Shown: in pieces, positions 55,840-64,000 of the stretch
How positions within the stretch are numbered: position 1 is the stretch's first letter
How the letters are laid out: the number at the start of each line of letters is the position of its first letter
Assembly (NCBI GenBank): GCA_003611875.1
Contig: RAYY01000011.1
Location: forward strand, 42,353-106,352
DNA length: 64,000 nucleotides
Source: a bacterium D16-56
Lineage (GTDB): Bacteria; Bacillota; Clostridia; Lachnospirales; Lachnospiraceae
Reading direction: 5' to 3'
Position numbers and translations under genes: made by a program
Notes under the pieces: generated by a model
Seen by the model: the letters and a program-made list of their open reading frames with translations, nothing else
What the model was told of the DNA's origin: nothing
The model's database searches: none

Positions 55840-56388
55840 TCACTTTTTCCTGTGCAGCTTCAGTTCAACCTTTCTATGGGATGCAATCTCCGAAAGCACC
55901 CCTGCTGCAAAAGCACTTTTCTCTTTGAGCGTAAGGGTTTCCATATCTGGTCTGCTCTCGATTTCCCTGAGTGCCTCCTTAAGCTCCTGCAGATTCAAAA
56001 GGTTTACCGCAACGCAAAAAAGGGTCTTTTTACGGCCGTCATTATAGCCGGACAATAAGATATCCAGTATTTTCATCTTTTCCATCTGCTCTGTATTGTA
56101 GGCTTCGGCCCCAAACTGCCGGACCTTTTCCAGATCAGCCCTTCGGTTGCGATGTGTAATAAAGGAATCGAAATCGTCAATATGTTCATATTTTTCACAT
56201 GGGTACTCCCTGCATTGACAGCAGTATTCTACTCCGTTGTGCTCCATGCTGCACCTTGCGATCCTGCACGACTGGTTTCCTTCCCCTCCACCGCAGCCGG
56301 GGCAGTTTTTGTTCAAAAACATGGGGCAAAGCCCACAATTCAGACCACAAAGGGACAAGAACTGATTTTTCCGGTTAAATCCTTTCAT
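55840..56388 (-). CDS. DUF3795 family Cys-rich protein
   Basis: A 182-residue protein with SLCGLNCGLCPMFLNKNCPG and further Cys (CRIARCSMEH, YCCQCREYPCEKY), ending in a long helical region. Second DUF3795 gene of the array, longer than the first. The start MKGFNRKN has GGGAGG five bases before it. Confidence 0.83.
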   Translation of the reverse strand: MKGFNRKNQFLSLCGLNCGLCPMFLNKNCPGCGGGEGNQSCRIARCSMEHNGVEYCCQCREYPCEKYEHIDDFDSFITHRNRRADLEKVRQFGAEAYNTEQMEKMKILDILLSGYNDGRKKTLFCVAVNLLNLQELKEALREIESRPDMETLTLKEKSAFAAGVLSEIASHRKVELKLHRKK

Positions 56389-56574
56389 GATGCCTCCCAA
56401 ACAGCCTGCCTGTACCCGATTTGACAAGTAACAACTGAATCCTCTCTGGTAAACAAAATATAGAAAATTATATCATTGTCTATGGAATTTTACAACCAAA
56501 ATGGTATAAGTGGTCGAATGAAAAATACTGGAAAGAAAAACAGGATTGCAGGTTCCAACCATCTTTTCTATCGC

Positions 56575-57780
56575 TTATAGAGCCTCCATATCAAACAGGC
56601 TTAATTGTACCGGCTGCTCTTTTTTCTCCTTTTCTTTTAGCTGGCGCATTTTTTCCAGTTCCGCTATCCTCTCTGGCCCCAGCCATTTGTCTGCATGGCG
56701 CCGGTCTGTGCTGTATTCCTTCAGGCTCTCATATCCGCTCTCTAACAGTTTCTTTTCCAGGCGCCTGACTGCGGACTCCCGTGACTGCCGCCGTCTCTCC
56801 CGTTTATTCTCTGATTCCCGTTTTTCCATATCGGAAGCATGCACAATCTGTATTCCGTTCCGTATATCCTCCAGATCCTGCATCAGCTCCCTGCTTTCCC
56901 TGCGCTCTGCACGGACGTTCTGGATCTCAAAGGAAAAATACCGGCCGTGGTATTCGGAGAAAAAGAGTTCCGTAAAATAGTGGTTCCGCACTTTATCCTT
57001 TATCCTGTCCTGGCAGAGCCTGGCGCATATCTTGCAGATATCCATGCTCACCGGATGCTCAAAGAGCTTTTTCCCTTTGATAATCTGTGTGTCCACCTGA
57101 CCTTCAAACAGTGTGCCGCTTAGGTCATTTCTAAGATAGGAAATTTTTATATCATAAAATACATTTCCCCTTTTCTTATCCAGCTCATGCCCCAGGACCG
57201 GGCACATCCCTGCACATCTGTTCCGTCCGCAGTCATAAGGGTCATAGTTCATCTCCCATTCCAGCGTATCCCGGTTGAACCGCATATGCTCCCGACAGAC
57301 ACGTCCTTTCTTTTGCAGTCCGAAACTGATCTCCTGCCTTCGTATCTCATCGTCATGCAGTTTCAGGATATGCTCTACAATCCCCTCATAACAGTATTCT
57401 TCCTCCGTCATATGGACCTCGCAGTCATACCGGAGTATGCCATGCTCCTGGAGATATTCATGTTTCAGCTTACATTCTTTCTTTTCATAAGGGCAGTGGA
57501 TGGTAGCCATATCATTTTCAAAAGTCCACTCAATCCCCATGTAGCTCATGTTGCTGTGGCACTGGAGCCCTTTGCACTGCAGGCCGCAGGGTGGCTTAAA
57601 GGTCTGCTCAAATATCCACCATTTTTCATAAGTAAAGCCCCCATCATAATTATCAAGAGTCTTTTCCTGCCACATGGGTATGTCAACCCTTACATAGTCT
57701 GGATGGTGCTCTGCGCTATAACCTTCCTCCAGCAGCCGTTTTGTCAGAGCATTGTATTCCTCATATTCCTTTTCCCTCAT
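56575..57780 (-). CDS. Cys-rich element protein with C-terminal beta-clamp-binding-like motif
   Basis: A 401-residue soluble protein with about 19 Cys in the first 265 residues (for example PPCGLQCKGLQCH, HCPYEKKECKLKH, CGRNRCAGMCP, MDICKICARLC), suggesting zinc or Fe-S sites, then a basic coiled region and the end QPVQLSLFDMEAL. QLSLF fits the bacterial sliding-clamp-binding consensus QLxLF. It lies downstream of ncRNA copy 3 and the small zinc protein, and a piece of it survives in element A. I infer a role in element DNA replication or recombination; the family is unknown to me. Confidence 0.75.
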   Translation of the reverse strand: MREKEYEEYNALTKRLLEEGYSAEHHPDYVRVDIPMWQEKTLDNYDGGFTYEKWWIFEQTFKPPCGLQCKGLQCHSNMSYMGIEWTFENDMATIHCPYEKKECKLKHEYLQEHGILRYDCEVHMTEEEYCYEGIVEHILKLHDDEIRRQEISFGLQKKGRVCREHMRFNRDTLEWEMNYDPYDCGRNRCAGMCPVLGHELDKKRGNVFYDIKISYLRNDLSGTLFEGQVDTQIIKGKKLFEHPVSMDICKICARLCQDRIKDKVRNHYFTELFFSEYHGRYFSFEIQNVRAERRESRELMQDLEDIRNGIQIVHASDMEKRESENKRERRRQSRESAVRRLEKKLLESGYESLKEYSTDRRHADKWLGPERIAELEKMRQLKEKEKKEQPVQLSLFDMEAL

Positions 57781-57791
57781 TTTGTTCCTCC

Positions 57792-57995
57792 TTATAATCC
57801 CTGGCAGGGACGCATCCCAAAATAGTTTTCCATGCGGTCCCGCAGCCTTTCTGCCGACATATCATATTCTCCGGCAATACAGGATTCACAGCACGGGTAT
57901 TTGTACGCCAGGGTTTTCGATAACCGGGCATCCCAGCTGTTTAACTGTCTGCCACATTTGTTACAGTCCTGATCCAGCCATCTTACTTTCTGCAA
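57792..57995 (-). CDS. small zinc-binding protein (67 residues)
   Basis: Two CxxC pairs (CNKCGRQLNSW, CCESCIAGEYD) and a helical C-terminus (SAERLRDRMENYFG). It ends 11 bp before the 401-residue gene and is the first open frame after ncRNA copy 3, so RNA and two genes may form one transcription unit. Confidence 0.65.
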   Translation of the reverse strand: MQKVRWLDQDCNKCGRQLNSWDARLSKTLAYKYPCCESCIAGEYDMSAERLRDRMENYFGMRPCQGL

Positions 57996-58066
57996 TCACT
58001 CTCCACCTTCCTTTCTTTCTTGTGAATGTTGTTGTATCCTTATATGCCTTCCGGCTTTCAGGCAGC

Positions 58067-58315
58067 AAAAAAGCAGGAATGACTCTCTGATATTCCTGGC
58101 GTCCGTAGTTTCCTGTGAACCCGTGTCATTCCTGCTCTGAAAAGAGATAATAAAATTTTCCAAAATAAAACCAGCGGTATATCACTCACAGGGCGCAGTG
58201 ATACTGCTGGTACAATCATACAAACTTAACGGCGTGTGCAATGCGGAAGTTTGCCACATACAGGCAATTCCGACTATATCCACAAAAGGATGCGCACAAA
58301 AATCAATTACAAGGG
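58067..58315 (-). ncRNA. structured element ncRNA, copy 3 (about 250 nt)
   Basis: Same layout as copy 2: promoter, a 5' domain with ATGTGG/CCGCAT and GCATCC/GGATAT hairpins, the hairpin ACCAGC...GCTGGT with CACT/AGTG inside, and the closing stem GCAGGAATGAC/GTCATTCCTGC followed by six T. Many positions differ from copy 2 but base pairs are kept. The terminator ends about 70 nt before the small zinc protein gene. Confidence 0.7.
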
Positions 58316-58316
58316 A

Positions 58317-58345
58317 AGTGTAACACAAGATATGGAATCAGTCAA
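58317..58345 (-). promoter_or_regulatory. promoter of ncRNA copy 3
   Basis: TTGACT, 17 bp, TACACT on the minus strand, in the same position as in copy 2, with the ACTATATATAGT palindrome just upstream. Between here and the xis gene there are about 400 bp without a supported gene. Confidence 0.75.
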
Positions 58346-58741
58346 CAACTTAAAACTATATATAGTATGAAAGAAATTTAAAAAATTTCTGATTCTTGCA
58401 GAAATATCTGGTTTTCACCCTATTTTATTATTATATAGGTCATTTAAAAAGATGCCATAGAACGTACATTGACAATTTCATAGCATGGTACTGGGAGTTA
58501 TACAGGTGCATGGGACAGGTCTGCCATAAAAAGCCTGCCCCTGCTTAATCGCTGCACAGCACGGCCTGAAAATACGCGGCGGAAACTCCGGCGCAGGAAG
58601 TGGCCCAGGGCGCCATGTGGATAAAATATATTTTTTGCTAATTGCAGTTGAAATCTCAGCGGTTCACTTCGTATATTATATATGGAGAATATTTTCAAGG
58701 ATTATGCTGATTCTGTTTCAGCTGCAAGGAAAGGAGCGTAT

Positions 58742-58945
58742 ATGGCAGCTGATGAAAAGATCATGAAAACGCCAGCCACTAATGAAAAAAGGACTTATTC
58801 TGTCCAGGAGATTGCCGAAATCCTGCAGATCAGCCGCAGTATGGCTTACAATCTCTGCTCTCAGTCCCTCTTTAAAACGGTCAGGGTAGGGAAGTATGTC
58901 AGGGTGTCAAAACCTTCCTTCGATGAATGGCTGGACAGCAAATAA
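58742..58945 (+). CDS. xis: excisionase-like helix-turn-helix protein
   Basis: A 67-residue protein with a MerR/excisionase-type winged helix (YSVQEIAEILQISRSMAYNL, VRVGKYVRVSKPSFDEWL). It directs the integrase toward excision. The ATG with AAAGGAG before it is used; an upstream ATG in the same frame would add 20 residues. The integrase starts 15 bp downstream. Confidence 0.82.
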   Translation: MAADEKIMKTPATNEKRTYSVQEIAEILQISRSMAYNLCSQSLFKTVRVGKYVRVSKPSFDEWLDSK

Positions 58946-58960
58946 AAAAGGAGAATCAGT

Positions 58961-60052
58961 ATGGCATCTATTGTAAAAAGAGGAAAATCATATTCTGTTG
59001 TTTATTATCAGGGAACCGGAAAAAAGCGTCAGCAGGTCTGGGAATCCGGACTCAGTTATTCCACGGCCAAAAGCAGGAAAACCCAGATTGAACATGAGCA
59101 GGCGACAAATACCATTACTACAGTAGACAGCAGGGATATGACAGTCAGTGAATTTCTTTATGAGTTCATTGAAAAATATGGCCTGAAAAAATGGAGGGCA
59201 TCTACCTATGACGGCAATAACGGACTGCTGGAGAATTATGTGCATCCCTACCTGGGTGACAAAAAGCTCCGTTCTATCAAAACAAAAACGGTAGATGACT
59301 ACTATCATTTTCTGGAAACAGAGGCAGAGCCAGCTACCAATATGGGGAGGCCCATGCGGGAACACATCACGGCATCTACCATCCATGACATTCATAAGGT
59401 ACTGCGGTGTGCCTTCAATCTTGTGGTGCGCTGGGAGTATATTAGTAAAAATCCATTCCTTAATGCAACCCTCCCGGAACATCACGAAAAGGAAAGGGTA
59501 ATTCTGGAGCCGGAGCAGATTTTAAAGGTTCTGGAATTTACCAACCGTCCCGAATATTATGATTATTACTTAATCCACTGTGCGGTTCTGATTGCCATTG
59601 GATGTACCGTGCGTGGTGGTGAAATCGGTGGTCTGCAGTGGGACAAGATCAATTTTGAAAAACAGATCATCCATTTTGACCGGGCAATCGACAGAGTATC
59701 CAAGAAGAACATGGATATGCCGAAGATGAACATTCTTTTCAAGTTCCCAAATCTTTATCCGGGAACCAAGACTATGATTGTTCTGAAACAGCCCAAGAGT
59801 GACGACACGATACGAAATGTGGATGTTCCCCAGAGTGTTCTGAATGCACTGCTTGTATTGAAGGAAATGCAGGACAAGCTGAAAAAGGAATTAGGACCGA
59901 ATGGCTACATGGATTATAACCTTACCATCTGCCAGGCCAATGGTCGTCCCATTATGACAGAACACCTGAATAAACGGTTTAAGGAAATCCTGACTGAAAT
60001 GAATGACCCTGATATGGATCCCCAGGAAATTGTATTCCACAGTCTGCGTCAC
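58961..60052 (+). pseudogene. int: tyrosine integrase of element B, 5' part (interrupted)
   Basis: First 364 codons of a tyrosine recombinase: an AP2-like arm-binding domain at the N-terminus, a SAM-like core-binding domain, and the catalytic domain with the first Arg in GCTVRGGEIGG and the box HSLRH ending at His364. There the 3.55-kb serine-recombinase element begins, and the frame ends 22 codons later. The catalytic Tyr is on the far side at 63.6 kb. As it stands the protein is inactive; precise excision would restore 464 residues in frame. Confidence 0.88.
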
Positions 60053-60228
60053 CCATATGTCAAGCACAAGACAAAAAATATTAGGATAACTTTGAACATC
60101 CTAATATTTTTATCTTGAACATATAAATGATAAACCACACTCATAATAGCATGGTATTTCACAAGGCACGAAATCTGTCTAGCAGATTAGGGCAATATAA
60201 TGTGTATTACACTGATTGTTACTGCTTT

Positions 60229-61131
60229 TTACTCAAATTCGCATCTATAATCAAGGTACTTTTCCATACGATCCAAATCAGCTACTCCACTAAGATAATC
60301 TTTTGGATTAACAGAAATGATTAGTTTGTTGACAACTTTATCTTTGGATTGGATGAAACCATCGACAGTCATTTGATACACGCTGTTTCTGGTTGCTCCT
60401 TGTATTGCGGCTCTCCCTGATCCAATAAGTGGAATGCAAAGTGTATCGCAATGCCCTATCTTTAGGATTGCATCGATTATAGAAGTCAGAGCAACTGTAA
60501 CATTTTCAATTGTTTGTCCTATAGGTTTTCCGCATTCATTAACATCATTTATAGCAACAAAGTAAAAGTGTTTCTTTTTATAGTCAACTTTTGCTACTGT
60601 GCCGATTGGGTATTTCTTGGTTGCTCCAAAACAATCGTTAGCATCCTCCCCTACTATTCTTTGCTTTGTAAGACTTTCGTTAATCATGCTATCTAAATCG
60701 TTGATGTTTCTTTTAAAATATTTTAACTGAAACCTTCCTTGAATACTTTGCGGACTAATATATTCCTCCTCCATTTTGGTACGAAAAAAGGTATTAGTTG
60801 GGATTACAAAACTATTTGCAGATCTATTTGAGAAAATGTCTTTAACACTAATTGCAATTTGCATATCCCGATTAGACACCATTTTACAACAATTGATCTT
60901 CTTACGATTATGTATACATGAGATAAGCAGACCAGCAATTACAATCATCTGTCAATGACCTTTTGTCCATACCTCCAATTTGTCCCATCCTGCTAAATCT
61001 TTAAGCAAAACTGCTGACGAAAAGAATGAAGACACATAACCAATAGCAGTATAAAGTAACTTCCATATAGCTTTCAGTGTATTCATTTCGTCTATAAGTG
61101 ATTTCCAAAAAAGTCTTATCTGATTAATCAT
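60229..61131 (-). pseudogene. thsA: ThsA-like membrane-macro effector (type II Thoeris) with in-frame TGA
   Basis: From an ATG overlapping the thsB end, 300 codons encode a short N-terminal part with a hydrophobic segment (LYTAIGYVSSFFSSAVLL), a second one (MIVIAGLLISCI), and a macro domain from about residue 95 (NSFVIPTNTFF, KYPIGTVAKVD, CIPLIGSGRAAIQG). This is the membrane-plus-macro architecture of type II Thoeris ThsA, which responds to an ADP-ribose-type signal made by the TIR partner. Codon 60 is TGA, followed after one codon by ATG in the same frame, so either the gene is broken or a shorter product starts there. Confidence 0.7.
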
Positions 61132-61732
61132 ATCCTAGCGCTTTCTTAATATAAAAATAGTTTCCCACTTTATTTCCAAGAGCATCCTTTGTCCAGAAAG
61201 CATATGCTTCCGTATCATAGTCTTTCATATAAACGGGGAGCCAACTTGGTTGCTTATATAGGGAATTGTATACTACAATAATATTTTTCCCTTTTCTCTT
61301 AGCTTGGCGAAATTCATGTTCAAGGAAGGAATATGAATTAATATTACCCAAGTCACTGCTTGGTTCAGGAGTTGAAACTGTATCCCATTTACAAATACTT
61401 GTCCCTTTTGAGTTTTTCTTATAGGGTGTGCAATCACACCTTGCCACACCATTGTGACGCCTACATACACTTCCTGCAGTCCGCGACGCTGTTTTATCTC
61501 CAATAATGAAAATTACATATGAAGACACATTAATTTGGCTATTAAACTCTCTCTTTAGATCGCAAAATCGACAATCAGGATCTTTTGAGATACTACCGGA
61601 AACCACTTCGGCAGTATCAACATAATCTACTTTGTGAAGACTATCTTTTCCCCATTTATGAAGTTCTTCTACAACATCACGATCCCCATTTAACTCAGAA
61701 TAGTCTGCGCTAATATAAACCCGTTTACTCAT
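61124..61732 (-). CDS. thsB: TIR-like protein ThsB (Thoeris)
   Basis: A 202-residue protein with a TIR-like alpha/beta pattern: first strand KRVYISADYSELNGDRDVV, a central strand VSSYVIFIIGDKT, the helix SFLEHEFRQAKRKGKN with the Glu expected for NAD+ cleavage, and the strand IIVVYNSL. It has a Cys-rich insert (CRFCDLK, CRRHNGVARCDC). ThsB proteins sense phage and make a cyclic or His-linked ADP-ribose signal. It is coupled to the membrane-macro gene by an 8-bp overlap, as in Thoeris operons. Exact TIR subclass is inferred. Confidence 0.72.
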   Translation of the reverse strand: MSKRVYISADYSELNGDRDVVEELHKWGKDSLHKVDYVDTAEVVSGSISKDPDCRFCDLKREFNSQINVSSYVIFIIGDKTASRTAGSVCRRHNGVARCDCTPYKKNSKGTSICKWDTVSTPEPSSDLGNINSYSFLEHEFRQAKRKGKNIIVVYNSLYKQPSWLPVYMKDYDTEAYAFWTKDALGNKVGNYFYIKKALGYD

Positions 61733-61969
61733 GTTCCCACCCTTTCTAAAAATATTGAACCCTTTATTATCCTTTTAATATTTGCCCAACCAAGATAATC
61801 TGAATTAAATATTTGTTATACTTAAAATAATTTGGAAAATTTTAAATGCATGCAGTTGTTTTAAGCATTCTCACAAACGAATAGAACTATCACAGCAAGT
61901 ATTTCAGATATCATGCTTATAATAATGGTATTCTCTACATTAGTTAAAAACACACAACTTGTCTATAGC

Positions 61970-63478
61970 CTAGTTCATGTACCATTTTACCACAAACATC
62001 CCACCTCCGTCTACTACCACTTTTTCAATACAATCCATAATTTCACTGAGCGGAATATCTTTATTGCTGGCAGAAAGGAGTTTACGGAACATGAGATATT
62101 GTTTTTCATAAGCAGCTTTGCCCTCTGTAGCCTGAATAAGAGCCTCTTTTGCCTGATTTGCAATATCCTGCACTGCACGAAACTCTTCCTTACTGATTTC
62201 TCCCTGCACATACTTCTCATAGTGCTCCATGGCGTTGATCCAAACTGCTGTCTTACGCTGTGCAAGCTCAGCAATTTGCTCCGTATACTCTTGAATCTTC
62301 TGCTTATATTCTGAATTTGTAATATAGTGTTCATTCACATAAGTCTTCAACTGGCGATAGATTGCCCTAAAAACATCTTCCTCGCGGGTATACATCCCCG
62401 TGCATTTATCAGCCCCCAAACGATTCTTGGTGATACAGGTAAAGAAATACCAATCAGCGTGATTAGTCCCTCGTTTGCGCTGCATTTTCCCACCACAGCA
62501 TCCGCAAATGACTTTACTTTTCAAAATGTTGTCTGCTGATTGTCCTTGAGGAGCCACGTTGTATGCTCTGGCTTGAAATGCTTTTTGTATGGCGTCGAAT
62601 GCAGTGGACTCAACCAGCGCTTCATGTGTAGACTCCGCAACCCGCTTTTCTTTCCCTTGTACCAGCACCCCCGTGTAGGTGCGATTAGTGAGGATGTATT
62701 TCACTGACCTGCTGTTCCAGCTGCCGTTGCCATCGTCAAAGTTCCCATTCAAACCTTGAGCCCTGGCGTGCTGGATCGGTGTAGGAAGGCTTTGCTCATT
62801 CAAATACCGAACGATACTGGTCACACCTGCGCCGCTTGCAGCCATCTCAAAAATCTTCCGAACTATGACAGCAGCTACTGGATCAAGAACAAGTTGGTTG
62901 GGATTCTCATTGGATTTCTGATAACCAAATGGGGCTCTCGGCCCGATAAATTCACCGTGCTGTGCTTTCATATCTAAAACAACCTCAACTTTCATTTTTG
63001 TTTCAACGGACACCTGCTCATTAAATAGATTAATGAGAGGTATGCGTGTTCTGGATTGGATATATACAGATTTATCTCTGCTGGTTATGCTATTGGTGGT
63101 ATCAAATTGATCGTTGATTGATACAAATCGGACGTTTTTACGAGGAAAAAACATTTCAAGGTAATAACCCACAGTGATGTAGTCCCGCCCTAAACGGGAA
63201 AGATCTTTTACAACAACGCAATCAATTTTATCCTTTTGTATATCTTGGAGCATCTCTTGAAATGCTGGGCGGTCAAATCGTTTACCGCTAAAACCGTTGT
63301 CAATATAGTAGCGCATTATGGGGATTTGGTGTCGGCATCCCCATTCTTCAATCATAAGCCTCTGATTTTCTACAGACCCGTAGGGATCTCTGTTAAGAAC
63401 AGACAACCGGATATAGCCTACAGTATCTTTGCTGACCGGAACAGCAAATTCAGGATGCTTCCTGCTTTTTCGTGCCAT
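61970..63478 (-). CDS. large serine recombinase of the 3.55-kb element
   Basis: A 502-residue serine recombinase (TnpX-like): resolvase domain with the catalytic Ser in TVGYIRLSVLNRD and KDLSRLGRDYITVGYYLEMF, then the recombinase domain (GPRAPFGYQKSN), a zinc ribbon (CGCCGGKMQRKR ... CITKNRLGADKCTG) and a coiled coil. The start MARKSRKHPEF has GGGAG before it; the open frame reaches past the element end only by chance. It probably integrates and excises the element at the CAC core. Confidence 0.9.
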   Translation of the reverse strand: MARKSRKHPEFAVPVSKDTVGYIRLSVLNRDPYGSVENQRLMIEEWGCRHQIPIMRYYIDNGFSGKRFDRPAFQEMLQDIQKDKIDCVVVKDLSRLGRDYITVGYYLEMFFPRKNVRFVSINDQFDTTNSITSRDKSVYIQSRTRIPLINLFNEQVSVETKMKVEVVLDMKAQHGEFIGPRAPFGYQKSNENPNQLVLDPVAAVIVRKIFEMAASGAGVTSIVRYLNEQSLPTPIQHARAQGLNGNFDDGNGSWNSRSVKYILTNRTYTGVLVQGKEKRVAESTHEALVESTAFDAIQKAFQARAYNVAPQGQSADNILKSKVICGCCGGKMQRKRGTNHADWYFFTCITKNRLGADKCTGMYTREEDVFRAIYRQLKTYVNEHYITNSEYKQKIQEYTEQIAELAQRKTAVWINAMEHYEKYVQGEISKEEFRAVQDIANQAKEALIQATEGKAAYEKQYLMFRKLLSASNKDIPLSEIMDCIEKVVVDGGGMFVVKWYMN

Positions 63479-63501
63479 GATATACATCTCCCTTATACGA
63501 A

Positions 63502-63529
63502 AAGGACTATGGCGTAAACCATAGTCCTT
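63502..63529. repeat. perfect hairpin near the right end of the serine element
   Basis: AAGGACTATGG/CCATAGTCCTT, an 11-bp perfect stem with a 6-nt loop, 24 bp upstream of the recombinase start and about 75 bp from the crossover. It may stop transcription from the host integrase side or be part of the attachment site. Confidence 0.55.
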
Positions 63530-63601
63530 GAGGAGATTATACCATATTCTGTTTTCCACTTCCACTAGGATAGCCTCATTTTCCGCTTCCACGAGCTTAG
63601 G

Positions 63602-63907
63602 CACACCAGCGCCACCACCAAACTTCTTATGTCCGGAGGTGATTACAATTCGGTTATGCAGGCTGGCGGATGGTCCAATCTGGAGATGCTGACCAGACGT
63701 TATGGGAAACATTCTTTTGCAAGTGAGCGTGAAAAGCTGGCCGGCAAGATGGATGATTTCCTTGATGGCAAAGGCATCAGTGAGCCACAGAAAAATGATA
63801 AAGATGAAGCAAATTCCGCAGAACAGGTATTGCAGCAGCTTATGAAATCCAATCCTGAACTGCTAATAGAATTTGCCAGGTCTATCCAAAATGCTAATAA
63901 AGAGTAA
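63602..63907 (+). pseudogene. int: tyrosine integrase of element B, 3' part
   Basis: Resumes at the CAC (His) codon and continues HTSATTKLLMSGGDYNSV, then AGGWSNLEMLTRRYG with the Trp/His box and the catalytic Tyr, and ends LLIEFARSIQNANKE. Joined to residue 364 of the 5' part, the frame is uninterrupted. The last codons overlap arm-type ATTAGCA repeats. Confidence 0.88.
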
Positions 63908-63963
63908 ATCTATTAGCAGACAAATGAACGTAAGCGTCAAATAAGATAGTGGATAGAAAAATA

Positions 63964-63996
63964 ACCACCAACCCTCTATAATAAAAGGGCAGTGGT
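63964..63996. terminator. hairpin after the integrase
   Basis: ACCAC-caa-CCCT pairs with AGGG-ca-GTGGT. Probably terminates the integrase transcript. The attachment core and intact tRNA-Arg predicted for this end lie past the window edge. Confidence 0.4.
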
Positions 63997-64000
63997 CATC

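Larger units (their letters stand above)
60050..63604 (-). mobile_element. 3.55-kb serine-recombinase element carrying Thoeris-like genes
   Basis: The left junction reads CTGCGTCAC then element; the right junction reads element then CACACCAGC. Joining the flanks at the shared CAC rebuilds the integrase codons for H-T-S-A-T-T, so CAC is the crossover core. All three genes inside (recombinase, thsB, thsA) are on the minus strand. A perfect hairpin lies near the right end. No other transposition or transfer genes are present. Confidence 0.85.
30564..64000. mobile_element. integrative element B (ICE/IME-like), right end outside window
   Basis: Starts at the tRNA-Arg 3' fragment with integrase arm sites, and carries its first genes, defence cargo, DUF4320/TadE-like/DUF6550 genes of conjugative elements, a cargo array, and xis-int at the right. 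No relaxase, VirB4, VirD4 or topoisomerase gene is present, and a deletion scar lies near 48.1 kb, so it is probably no longer self-transmissible. Its integrase is split by a smaller element. Confidence 0.65.

Noticed and set aside
60952..60954. TGA in thsA as a selenocysteine codon
   Set aside because: No convincing SECIS-type hairpin follows and the surrounding residues are not those of a selenoprotein.
63479..63712. Longer N-terminus for the serine recombinase
   Set aside because: It would cross the element boundary into the host integrase; the ATG at 63478 has a ribosome site and starts just before the resolvase domain.

Overview
The window looks like accessory chromosome of a gut Firmicute, most likely a Lachnospiraceae. 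The basis is the gene families (sucrose PTS, MBOAT/SGNH pair, DUF3795, DUF4320 and DUF6550 proteins), the AGGAGG-type ribosome binding sites, the strong sigma-A promoters, and the mix of AT-rich cargo with GC-richer conjugative-element backbone. The species cannot be named from the sequence.

Left part (1 to about 13.8 kb): two zinc-ribbon membrane proteins, an XRE regulator, a surface acyl-transfer pair (MBOAT plus an SGNH protein with a FAM3/ILEI-like tail), a Septu-like ATPase/HNH defence pair, and a sucrose locus (LacI regulator, sucrose-6-phosphate hydrolase, PTS EIIBCA) with recognisable promoters and operators, followed by a metallo-beta-lactamase-fold hydrolase.

The rest appears to be two tandem relatives of one integrative element family that targets a tRNA-Arg 3' end. 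Element A (about 13.9-30.6 kb) is decayed. It keeps a tRNA-Arg 3' fragment with terminator and a piece of the family's first gene at its left end. At its right end it keeps pieces of the family's ncRNA, cargo and integrase. Between them lies cargo: two ABC exporters, TetR/AraC/GNAT genes, ilvBN, a slipped lipoprotein gene, and a sigma/anti-sigma remnant. Element B (30.6 kb to beyond the right edge) is more complete. It has left-end genes, an Rpn nuclease, a Lamassu-like SMC/nuclease pair, an unknown two-gene membrane module, a six-tRNA array, a damaged AbiE pair, a methyltransferase, a fragment of the conjugation/surface gene cluster, a YqaJ exonuclease, a cargo array of small enzymes, and xis-int. 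Its transfer genes (relaxase, VirB4, VirD4) are not visible, and a deletion scar lies near 48.1 kb.

The most interesting signals are these. (1) A 3.55-kb serine-recombinase element carrying a type II Thoeris-like thsB-thsA pair sits exactly in the HxxRH catalytic codons of the tyrosine integrase, flanked by a CAC core, and excision would restore a 464-residue integrase. (2) A roughly 250-nt structured ncRNA is present in three copies, with conserved promoter, terminator and compensatory base changes, upstream of element operons. (3) A tRNA-Glu has its T-loop interrupted by about 51 nt of foldable sequence. (4) An uncharacterised two-gene module lies at 37.3-40.5 kb beside a repeated 11-bp-periodic GGCAC motif that marks module borders.
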